Shown piece by piece: positions 25,826-33,983 of a stretch of 58,182 bases of DNA. The translations under genes and the position numbers were made by a program. The stretch comes from Candidatus Kuenenia stuttgartensis (GTDB lineage Bacteria; Planctomycetota; Planctomycetia; Isosphaerales; Isosphaeraceae). The stretch is taken from contig CAMBEP010000031.1 in assembly GCA_945865635.1 (NCBI GenBank), positions 1 through 58,182 on the forward strand, in the 5' to 3' direction. How positions within the stretch are numbered: position 1 is the first letter of the stretch; each line of letters begins with the position of its first letter. The notes under the pieces were generated by a model, which saw only the letters and a list, made by a program, of their open reading frames with translations, was not told the origin of the DNA and ran no database searches.

Positions 25826-27309
25826 TGAGTTTCCTCCTCATTCCTGGCTTTTTTTCGGGACTGTTTTTGAGAATCTGTCAATGGCTTGCCATAATCCGGG
25901 TTCGGTGTGGGCATGGCCGCCCGTGTCGATTTTCGCCATTGGCTGAGCTGGCCTTGCATTTGACTGGCCTTGGCCGAATTCACCATTGCCAGATTCTGCT
26001 TTTCCGATGGATCCGAACGAAGATCGTAAAGCTCCAACCGACCATCTTCCAAATATTCCAACAGCTTAAATTCTCTTTGAATGATGGTCGAAACGGGCGT
26101 GGTTCGCCACTGGCCATCACGGCCTTCGAGATAACCTGGAAGGTGTGCAAAAATCGAATCGCGATCAAGCTTGGCTTTTGCAGGATTGCTGGATTTCAAT
26201 ATAGGGACCAGGCTCAGCCCGTCCAGGATCTGGTCTGGCTTGCTCGCACCTGCAATTTCGAGAATGGTCGGATAGAAATCAACATGGGTGGTTGGCTCCT
26301 GGCTTAACGATCCCGGACGGGTCACACCCGGCCATCTGACAAACATGGGCACGCGCAGGCCGCCTTCATAATGACTGCCTTTACCGTCTCTCAGAGGAGA
26401 ATTATCCGTAACATTCTGGGCCCGCTCGCCATAGCCTCCAACTCCACCGTTGTCCGACGCGAAAATCACGACCGTGTCGTCCGCCAGTTGCAATTCCTCA
26501 AGCCGCCTCAAGACCCGACCAACCGAATCGTCAAGCGATGCAATCATGGCAGCATAAGTGGCATTGCCATGACCACCGGATGGCGATTTTGTCTCAAATT
26601 GCCTGATCTTCTCTGCCTTGGCCTGAAGCGGGGTGTGTACTGCAAAGTGAGCCAGCACCAGAAAAAACGGATCCTTCCTGCTCTCATCCAGAAACGCAAT
26701 GGCCCGATCCGTCAGCCAGTCGGCCAGATAATCGGCCTTGTCATGCTCAACCGGAGGCTGGGTCACAAAATCAAAGTGCTGGCCCATGCTGGTGATCGCC
26801 TGCCCCCAGCCTCGCCTCGATGGATGATAGTCCCCCTTTTGGCCCAAATGCCATTTCCCAAAATATCCGGTCCGGTAACCAGCCTGTTTCAACTGATCGG
26901 CAATCGTCTTGCGATCCAGAGGCAACTGAGTCAGATTTTCTGGCACCCTGAGCCGGCGTTGCGAAGATTCACCACGCTCCAGCGACCCTACCGTATAAAT
27001 GCCTGTACGTGACGAATATTGCCCTGACCAGAGCGATGATCTCGTGGGCACGCAGTTTTGGCAGTGATGGTGATTCTGAAACCGACAGCTCTGTAAGGCA
27101 AGTTTGTCGATGTTCGGCGATTCGTAGTATTTTGACCCCTGAACTCCCAGATCAGTCCAGCCCATGTCATCTGCCAGAATGAAAACGACATTCGGCTGAC
27201 CTGACTTTTGCCCTGCTTGTAATGATAGAATCATAAACAGGTGCAAAATCATCGCCCATCTGACGACTTGAAGAACCAAAACAGGCCGTTTCATGGCGAT
27301 AATACTCAT
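25822..27309 (-). CDS. Type I sulfatase
   Basis: A 495-residue protein with an N-terminal signal (VVRWAMILHLFMILSLQAG). Seen: PNVVFILADDMGWTDLG (metal site) and NCVPTRSSLWSGQYSSRTG with C86 as the formylglycine candidate (CxPxR, with T in place of S/A/C), then GYFGKWHLG and FASDNGGVGGYGER. It is upstream in a two-gene operon. The two sulfatases belong to different subgroups (EHGW-type versus DNGG-type end motifs), so they probably act on different sulfated linkages. Translation may start at MKRPV, five codons in. No sulfatase-modifying enzyme gene is nearby. Confidence 0.92.
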   Translation of the reverse strand: MSIIAMKRPVLVLQVVRWAMILHLFMILSLQAGQKSGQPNVVFILADDMGWTDLGVQGSKYYESPNIDKLALQSCRFQNHHHCQNCVPTRSSLWSGQYSSRTGIYTVGSLERGESSQRRLRVPENLTQLPLDRKTIADQLKQAGYRTGYFGKWHLGQKGDYHPSRRGWGQAITSMGQHFDFVTQPPVEHDKADYLADWLTDRAIAFLDESRKDPFFLVLAHFAVHTPLQAKAEKIRQFETKSPSGGHGNATYAAMIASLDDSVGRVLRRLEELQLADDTVVIFASDNGGVGGYGERAQNVTDNSPLRDGKGSHYEGGLRVPMFVRWPGVTRPGSLSQEPTTHVDFYPTILEIAGASKPDQILDGLSLVPILKSSNPAKAKLDRDSIFAHLPGYLEGRDGQWRTTPVSTIIQREFKLLEYLEDGRLELYDLRSDPSEKQNLAMVNSAKASQMQGQLSQWRKSTRAAMPTPNPDYGKPLTDSQKQSRKKARNEEETQ

Positions 27310-27560
27310 GCCGTTGGGTCATATTGCCAGGTGGAAATCTCTTGTTGCAAGATGTTAAAGACTGTAACTCGAACCTGGGCCAACGGGAAGAACTGGCCAG
27401 CTTTTTTTAAAAATACTTCGCTCAAAAGCACTCCTCTCGAAAAAAGCCTGGCATGCATTTATGATTTGAGATGAGCTGCCAATGAGATTGTACAACCCCA
27501 GGAATGACCCCCGTTCCCCCAAGCTACAGAATGACAAAAAAATGCACGGCAAAGGCTCCA

Positions 27561-28052
27561 ATGACTGAACCCAATGCGTACCATAATCGGACCACAGAGT
27601 TGCCTCAGGTCCGGTTTGTACTGCTGCACCACGACTGGCCTGAGGCTCATTGGGATTTCCTGGCCGATCTTGCCCCGGGCTCTGATCGAATCGCCACCTG
27701 GTCGCTTGATGCCCCCCTTGAAAACCTGCAAATCTCTGGCAGGGCCCAGAAACTGGCCGATCATAACCGGTTCTATCTCGATCATGAAGGACCCGTAGCA
27801 GGCAATCGTGGCACCCTGAAACGAATCAAAACCGGTATGGCAGAACTTTCCAGAGCTTCGCCCGAGATTCTCGAATTTATGATTCTGGAACTTTCGGGCC
27901 CAAATTCGGTTCGAGTTGGCCGGCTTTTACTCCAGCGATTGTCGGTCACAAAAAACGAACTCCATCTGAAGCATCGAGCAGGAGCAGAAACCGACTGGGT
28001 TTTTGCCTGGTCGCCTTTGCACTCAGCTTCGGAATCGGATATTTCCAAGTGA
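27561..28052 (+). CDS. LigD 3'-phosphoesterase-like domain protein
   Basis: A 163-residue protein from the ATG at 27561 (the frame opens at 27504). The pattern RFVLLHHDWPEAHWDFLADL, then RIATWSLDAP, FYLDHEGPVAGNRGTLKRI and MILELSGPN resembles the stand-alone form of the LigD N-terminal phosphoesterase domain (DNA repair, 3'-end cleaning): paired histidines, an HWDFL block and EGPVxGNRG. No ligase or polymerase domain is attached and no Ku gene is near. Probably cytosolic. The family call is from motif recall, so activity is uncertain. Confidence 0.6.
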   Translation: MTEPNAYHNRTTELPQVRFVLLHHDWPEAHWDFLADLAPGSDRIATWSLDAPLENLQISGRAQKLADHNRFYLDHEGPVAGNRGTLKRIKTGMAELSRASPEILEFMILELSGPNSVRVGRLLLQRLSVTKNELHLKHRAGAETDWVFAWSPLHSASESDISK

Positions 28053-28276
28053 ATCCTGATCTCTCTGCAATAAGAAGGTGACTTCTCAATTTCAAGATCT
28101 GGCGAATTTCTATCTGGACTCGATTCCACTTTCCGGTCAAAATCAAAAGCATAACCTGCCATGGTGCCTGAAAGTGCCGATCATCTGATTCAAGGCAATT
28201 TCTGCCTGGGCCAGCTCAATAAATCCAAGATCACCATAGCGATCCAAAATCATTAAATCAGGGGTTCCAAACGAAG

Positions 28277-31200
28277 ATGACCATCCTTAATCGTGCTCTC
28301 AGATCAATTCAGCCGATTCGAGCAACAGCCTTAGCCGCCTTGGTGGCGAGCGGCCTATGCGCCGCCCCGGCCATTGCCCAGGTTGATGCCCTGACATCGG
28401 CCAAAATGATCAAGCCGGCAGAGGGGCTTGAGGCCACACTTTGGGCCTCAGAGCCGATGGTCAAAAACCCCACCACCATCGATATTGACAGCCGCGGCCG
28501 GGTCTGGGTCACAGAAGGCCTGAACTATCGACTCCACAGAAACGCCGCCCGAAAAATGGAGCGTGTCCCCGAGGCCGATGCCATCAAAATCCTCGAAGAT
28601 ACAGACGGTGATGGCAAGGCCGATAAGGTTACGGTCTTTGCAGACAAAATTTTCCCGATTCCCATGGGTATTGCGGTCGAGGAGCGGTACGACAAATCAG
28701 GGAAGTATACCGGCTGTAAAGTCTATGTAGGCAATAGCCCAAACCTGCTTGTTCTTGAGGATACCGACGGCGATGACAAGGCCGACATTCGATACCCTCT
28801 GCTGACCGGCTTCGGCGGTATCGACTCCGACCACGGTGTCCACGGAATGACTCTTGGAATCGACGGCAAGCTCTATTTCACGCACGGCGATGGCTGCTGT
28901 TCCGTTCAACCTGAAGGCGGCGACAAAGTCCAGAACTTTGATGTTATGGATAAGTCTGGCCGCCGCGTGACCACCGACCAACTTGCCACCACCCTTCGGG
29001 TTAACCGCGATGGAACCCAATTTGAGGTTCTGGCCGATCGTCAGCGTAATAACTATGAGACTTCACAAGACAGTTTTGGAACATTGTTTACGTCCGACAA
29101 CGACGACGACGGCCGGCGTGGCAGTCGTGTGATCTGGATCATGGACGGTGGCAAATACGGTTATCGCACCCCCGGAAGCCCACTGCACTGGGGTGAAGAT
29201 GTGCCCGGCAACGTGCCCAAACTGGCTGGCACAGGCAATGGCAGCCCATGCGGAATTTTTGCTTATGAAGGCAGCCTGTTCGGCAAAGAGAATGAAGGCA
29301 GCCTGCTCGAAGCCGATGCAGGCACCCGGCAGATCAACTGGTTTCCTCTGACCCGCCACGGGGCCGGTTACCAAACCCTTCATAAAGTCTTTCTGAGCAG
29401 CAACGATCCATGGTTTAGGCCCGTCGATGCCGCCGCTGCCCCTGATGGTTCGGTTTTTGTCGCAGATTGGTACGATGCTGGTGTGGGCGGCCACGCCTTC
29501 AGCGACCAGACAACCGGGCGAATCTATCGCGTCACACCCAAAGCGGCCAAAGTCGAAGCAGTCAAGCCGGATTTCAAAACAATCGACGGCTTGATCGACG
29601 CCTTGGGATCGCCAGCCACAGCCACTCGCGATGCCGCCCGTCGACTTCTGATCGAACGCAAGGATGAATCCCGAACGGCAATATCAGACCTGGTGACCAA
29701 GTCGGGCGATGCACGCCTGAAGGCACGTGGCCTTTGGGTCTGGCATGCCATTGCAGGCGATCCGATCGCTACTTTTGCCCTGATCAAGCAGGATGACCCA
29801 CAGATTCGTGAACAAGTGGTCCGAATTCTCGGAAGAGATGTAAGCCGGGTCGGAATTGTGACCCTGCCTGATGGGAAGCCAGCGGCTCCAACCCGCGCCG
29901 AGTCGAATCTGGGAGTTCTGCTGAAACAGGTTGGCGATACCGACCAAGGCGTGCGCCGCGAGCTGATCATCGCCCTTCGCGATGTCTCCACAGAAAAAGC
30001 CGGTGATGCGCTAAAGAAGCTCGCCAGCAAGTGGGACGGCCACGACCGGTGGTATCTTGAAGCCTTGGGCCTGGCTCTCCAGAACCGCGAATCGGATTTT
30101 ATTGCCAGTCTATTCGACGGCAGACTCTTCGGCGATCTCAAGCCCGCCATTCAAGGTCGCGAAACCGGAGTGGCCCTGCCACCTTATTTTCCAACCGATC
30201 GTAGCGAAGCCTTTATCCCGACCGGCGAACAGCCCCTGCCCTCCAATTCGCTAACCAAAACCATCGGACTTGCCTGGCGGCTTCACAGGCCCGAATCGCT
30301 TGACTTGCTGGCCCGGATCAGGCCTGATCTCAATACGCCTCAACTTCAACAGGCTTGGGACGATGTGATGCGGCAAATGGCTGACCCGAAAGCCGCAGAT
30401 GTCTTGGCCAAACTGGCACAGGAGCCCGGCGATGTGGTGCGCACCCGCCAGATCCTTGAAGTCTTGTCCGACAAGCTCGAAGGCGACTGGAAATCCGCCC
30501 GCAATTCTACGGAAGTCAAAAACCTGATTGCAATGGCCATCAAGACCCCTGCCCTGACTGTTCAAGGTGTGAAACTGGCGGCAAGGACTGGCGATGCCGC
30601 TCTCCTGAAAACTATCGACGAATTACTGACCAATACGAATTCTCCCGAATCCGTCCGGATCGCTGCTCTGGAAGGTCTCGTTCTGAACAAAACCGCCGAA
30701 GCCGCCCAGCGCACGGAATCCATCATCGCCGCTGCCAAGGCCAGCCATAAGTCAAGTGAGCTCGCCGAAAATGCCTTGAAACTGATCCCGCGACTCGACA
30801 GCGCCAAAGCCTCATCCCAACTTCAGGCCATCATGATAGATCCGGCCTATCCACTGCCGCTTCGTCGTGAAGCAGTCCAGACCCAGGCGGCCACCATTCC
30901 CGGCGCAATCACCATCATCGAACTGGCAAAAGCCGGCAAACTGCCAGACGACCTGAAAACCCAAGCCACAACTACACTTTACGCCCACCTCAACCGCAAT
31001 GTCAGGGAAGCGGCCGCAATCGTGCTTCCACCGCCCAAGACCGCCGATGGACGCACTTTGCCACCGATTTACGATCTTGTCAGACGCGAAGGTGACGCAG
31101 CTCGTGGGGCGACCATCTTCCACCGCGAAGCCGCCAACTCATGTGCCGGCTGTCATAGAGTCGCAGGAAAGGGCCGATGGGTTGGCCCTGACCTCTCGAC

Positions 31201-32011
31201 CATTGGTGTCAAATATGGCCGTGAAGAGTTACTTCAGTCGATCCTGAACCCATCGGCTGCCATAGGTTACAACTTCCGACCCTATGTTCTTGCAATGAAG
31301 GACGGACGGGTTTTGACAGGCCTGCCGATCGAAGAATCCAGCTCTTCGATCACCTTGAAAACCGTCGAAGGCAAAACCATCCGCCTGAACAGGTCGGAGA
31401 TCGAAGAGACCGGTATTTCCACCGTTTCACTGATGCCGGAAGGCCTTGCCCAGACCATGACCGACACCCAGCTTGTCGATCTGCTCGCTTATATGACCAC
31501 TCTGAAGCGCCCCTCAAGCGTGGTCGGGCAGTTCCAGGTGCTAGGCCCTCTTGATATAAAAACCGATTCCTCCAAGCAGCCTGCGATTGATGTTGCAGGA
31601 GCTGTCCGCCTGAATGAGCCTGTGAAAACCGCCAATGGCAAGACGGCCTCCTGGAGAAGGCTCACAGCCAACGCCGAAGGGCTGGTCGACCTTACCGGCC
31701 TTGCAACCGAAAAAGGCCAGTCCGCTTATCTCTGGACGGTCGCTGTGGCGGCGACCGACCAGAAAGCACGACTGGTTCTGGACTCAGCCGCTCCGGCACG
31801 CCTTTGGGTCAATGGTAAAGAGGTTTCACTGGCTCAGTCCGGCGACCAAGACTCCAGAGAAGCCCCTGTCAGCCTTTCCAAAGGCCCCAACCGGATTCTG
31901 ATTCGTGTCGAAAATGGCTCGAATGCCGGGTCGTTCGGCGTGACCATAGTGGCAGATGCCCCCGTAGAATTTCGCGACAACACCCCGACGACCGCTGTGG
32001 GGAGCCGTTAA
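28277..32011 (+). CDS. PVC-type membrane-bound dehydrogenase-like protein with haem c domain
   Basis: A 1,244-residue exported protein. A signal peptide ends near AAPAIAQ (residue 35). Residues of about 40-420 form an NHL/glucose-dehydrogenase-like propeller (PTTIDIDSRGRVWVTEGLNY, GVHGMTLGIDGKLYFTHGDG) with two Asp-rich, calcium-site-like segments (EDTDGDGKADK, EDTDGDDKADI). About 430-910 looks like HEAT repeats. A haem domain follows with CAGCH (C955, C958, H959) and GRWVGPDLSTIG. The last 160 residues form an extra beta-rich domain (RLVLDSAAPARLWVNGKE). Such proteins are abundant in planctomycetes and are thought to oxidise sugars or alcohols outside the cytosol; the substrate is unknown. 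Confidence 0.9.
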   Translation: MTILNRALRSIQPIRATALAALVASGLCAAPAIAQVDALTSAKMIKPAEGLEATLWASEPMVKNPTTIDIDSRGRVWVTEGLNYRLHRNAARKMERVPEADAIKILEDTDGDGKADKVTVFADKIFPIPMGIAVEERYDKSGKYTGCKVYVGNSPNLLVLEDTDGDDKADIRYPLLTGFGGIDSDHGVHGMTLGIDGKLYFTHGDGCCSVQPEGGDKVQNFDVMDKSGRRVTTDQLATTLRVNRDGTQFEVLADRQRNNYETSQDSFGTLFTSDNDDDGRRGSRVIWIMDGGKYGYRTPGSPLHWGEDVPGNVPKLAGTGNGSPCGIFAYEGSLFGKENEGSLLEADAGTRQINWFPLTRHGAGYQTLHKVFLSSNDPWFRPVDAAAAPDGSVFVADWYDAGVGGHAFSDQTTGRIYRVTPKAAKVEAVKPDFKTIDGLIDALGSPATATRDAARRLLIERKDESRTAISDLVTKSGDARLKARGLWVWHAIAGDPIATFALIKQDDPQIREQVVRILGRDVSRVGIVTLPDGKPAAPTRAESNLGVLLKQVGDTDQGVRRELIIALRDVSTEKAGDALKKLASKWDGHDRWYLEALGLALQNRESDFIASLFDGRLFGDLKPAIQGRETGVALPPYFPTDRSEAFIPTGEQPLPSNSLTKTIGLAWRLHRPESLDLLARIRPDLNTPQLQQAWDDVMRQMADPKAADVLAKLAQEPGDVVRTRQILEVLSDKLEGDWKSARNSTEVKNLIAMAIKTPALTVQGVKLAARTGDAALLKTIDELLTNTNSPESVRIAALEGLVLNKTAEAAQRTESIIAAAKASHKSSELAENALKLIPRLDSAKASSQLQAIMIDPAYPLPLRREAVQTQAATIPGAITIIELAKAGKLPDDLKTQATTTLYAHLNRNVREAAAIVLPPPKTADGRTLPPIYDLVRREGDAARGATIFHREAANSCAGCHRVAGKGRWVGPDLSTIGVKYGREELLQSILNPSAAIGYNFRPYVLAMKDGRVLTGLPIEESSSSITLKTVEGKTIRLNRSEIEETGISTVSLMPEGLAQTMTDTQLVDLLAYMTTLKRPSSVVGQFQVLGPLDIKTDSSKQPAIDVAGAVRLNEPVKTANGKTASWRRLTANAEGLVDLTGLATEKGQSAYLWTVAVAATDQKARLVLDSAAPARLWVNGKEVSLAQSGDQDSREAPVSLSKGPNRILIRVENGSNAGSFGVTIVADAPVEFRDNTPTTAVGSR

Positions 32012-32046
32012 TGGCGTTTCTCTGATCAAAGCTGTGGCAGATCAGG

Positions 32047-32081
32047 AAGGACGCTTTCCGAAATTATTCGGATGCGTCCTT
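32047..32081. terminator. Hairpin overlapping the 3' end of the convergent gene
   Basis: AAGGACGCTTTCCGAA (32047-32062) pairs with TTCGGATGCGTCCTT (32067-32081), with an 8-bp base, a small internal mismatch and a 6-bp top. The loop carries the stop codon of the minus-strand gene. It is 36 bases after the stop of the plus-strand gene, so it may terminate that transcript while coding for the last residues of the other gene. Confidence 0.5.
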
Positions 32082-33707
32082 CAATACTGGAATTCGGACC
32101 GTCAGCGACTGAACCAACCCCCTCAGCCCACTGAAAGCAAAGATATCGCGACTGGCACCGCCCGAACTTCGCCCCAGCCAGACTATCGGGGGGAGCCCTT
32201 TGACCGATTCTGTCCATGGCGATGCCGGTTGACCCATCATCACTCGCCACTTGACAAGAGCTTCCGGGTAAACCGAAGCCACCCGATGCACTGGACCCGC
32301 CTGGGCAAATTGCTTCATCCACTGCATGGATGCCGTCTCGCTAAGCGGTTCGGATTTAACCCGGGCAGCAACAGCCTCAGCCACATTTCGGGCCCCCCAG
32401 ACCAGGCAAATATCAGGAACGTCCAGAAACATGAAAATCGGGCGCCCCTGAACCATTGCCAGGCCTCGGATATTGGAGTCCGATCTGGGCGGGGTCTGCA
32501 TGGCTTTAGGCGTTTTAGGGTCTTCGCCAAGGGTCCGGATCAGCGGCACAACAAATTTCTCGACAAGAATTTGAGCCGACCTGACATCTCGGGAATGCAG
32601 AGTCGCCACGATGGTCGGCTGGCTTTGGGACGTCTCCGGCACGACAGCGCCCAGAGTCAGGCCCGTCAGGTTGGGGTAAAGGTCGGTTTCCGGACTGATT
32701 CTGGCGAGCAGTGCCGCAATATTGATCCGATCCCGCAAGCTGGCGACCCGATCCCTACCGGGAAGTGACCGCTCCAAGTCTGTGGCCAACTCAAAGACTT
32801 GATTCCAAAAAGGTCTGCGGGGATCGAGCCCCAGGCTGATCTGCCCCATGATTCGGCCATTGAGGGCTGGCTCCCAGCGGGCCTGCCACTGAGGCGTCAC
32901 GGGGCTTGAAGGAAGGAGTCTCAGCAGGTCGACACACTCCGTTTGCAACGACTCCCCCCAGGGAAAGCTCCGTATTTCGACACTCTGCCCGCCCGAGAAG
33001 CGTCGGATGGCTTCCAAGCCAAGCCTCTCCTGAGCTGTCCGTCCCATCGTGGGGGGCCACTGATGGGGGTCTGCACGCACCCATAGCCCAGCCTTTAGGG
33101 GCGGGACCAATGCGGCCAGTTTTTGGTCGATATGCGTATTGAAGGCCCGCTCCAATGATCGCCTGTCAGGCCCAAAATAGACCTGGCCAGCCTCTCTGGC
33201 AACCATCAGGTTGGGGCCAAGTCGCTCGACCTTGGCGGCCCCCAGGCTCGGCTCAATCGCTGAATGCTCCAAAGCAAGGGCCGTCACAAGCGCGTCAGCC
33301 GTCCCATCATCCGCAGGCACCGCCACTCGCCAGTCAATTTTATGGGTCTGGAAATGAGGGTCGGCCGAAACCACAAACTGATCCAGAACATGAAGATCTG
33401 TAAGAATCGGCATGTTCAGGAACGCGATTGCCGCTTCGACCGTCTTGTTGCCGCCACCTGGCTGCAGCCCAGCCGATTTGGCAGCCGCCACCGCCATGGC
33501 AGGCGATTTGAAAGGTGTTCCTTCGCAAAGCTTGATGGCTTGCTGCCAAAGCGATCTGGAGTCAACCAAGCGGAACCAGATTGCAGGCTCCAATGCCTGA
33601 GCATGCGCAGGTCGATGGGCAACCACCATCACCAAACCCAGGAAGAGCCAAAACAGACGAACGGGTAAGTTGTCGAAGAACCTTTGACGGTCTTTTCTTC
33701 TCTTCAT
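32064..33707 (-). CDS. Secreted protein of unknown function
   Basis: A 547-residue protein from the ATG at 33707, which gives a conventional signal peptide (basic MKRRKDRQR, then LFWLFLGLVMVVAHRPAHA); the frame opens at 33797. The mature part begins ALEPAIWFRLVDSRSLW and contains repeated LVTALALEHSAIEPSLGAAK- and VYFGPDRRSLERAF-like segments, which recall planctomycete proteins that compare two homologous halves (DUF3352-like), but I cannot place it firmly. No catalytic motif or transmembrane anchor. Its 3' end lies inside a terminator-like hairpin. Confidence 0.7.
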   Translation of the reverse strand: MKRRKDRQRFFDNLPVRLFWLFLGLVMVVAHRPAHAQALEPAIWFRLVDSRSLWQQAIKLCEGTPFKSPAMAVAAAKSAGLQPGGGNKTVEAAIAFLNMPILTDLHVLDQFVVSADPHFQTHKIDWRVAVPADDGTADALVTALALEHSAIEPSLGAAKVERLGPNLMVAREAGQVYFGPDRRSLERAFNTHIDQKLAALVPPLKAGLWVRADPHQWPPTMGRTAQERLGLEAIRRFSGGQSVEIRSFPWGESLQTECVDLLRLLPSSPVTPQWQARWEPALNGRIMGQISLGLDPRRPFWNQVFELATDLERSLPGRDRVASLRDRINIAALLARISPETDLYPNLTGLTLGAVVPETSQSQPTIVATLHSRDVRSAQILVEKFVVPLIRTLGEDPKTPKAMQTPPRSDSNIRGLAMVQGRPIFMFLDVPDICLVWGARNVAEAVAARVKSEPLSETASMQWMKQFAQAGPVHRVASVYPEALVKWRVMMGQPASPWTESVKGLPPIVWLGRSSGGASRDIFAFSGLRGLVQSLTVRIPVLKDASE

Positions 33708-33983
33708 GGGATCGATCCATCGGCCGAATTTCAAGGTCGTGTCAGGCGTTGAGATCATCATGATCAGGAGATCCATTGGGACGCAACTAGGCGACATTCA
33801 AATTTTAACCAGAATAAGGACGTCAGGTCTTGCAATTCGGGTGCGGTTTGTGCCATCATGCACGAACTATAAACGGGCGAGACGACGGGTTCGAGCCGTC
33901 GCAATTCACTCAACATACTCCAGTCACAATGCCTTCGGGTGTTTGACTAACTGCCGCATCGGGGCGTAATCCGCCAATCTCCT

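Noticed and set aside
27310..27560. Possible small RNA or riboswitch between divergent sulfatase and LigD-like genes
   Set aside because: No conserved riboswitch core or strong extended pairing was recognised by eye.
33753..33765. GATCATCATGATC odd palindrome before nuoL
   Set aside because: Short, with no promoter context and no second copy; weaker than the two CGAAACGTTTCG sites.
33881..33903. T-arm-like hairpin CGACGGGTTCGAGCCGTCG suggesting a tRNA gene
   Set aside because: Stem and loop do not fit the 5-bp/7-nt T-arm register, and no D-arm, anticodon arm or matching acceptor stem was found around it.
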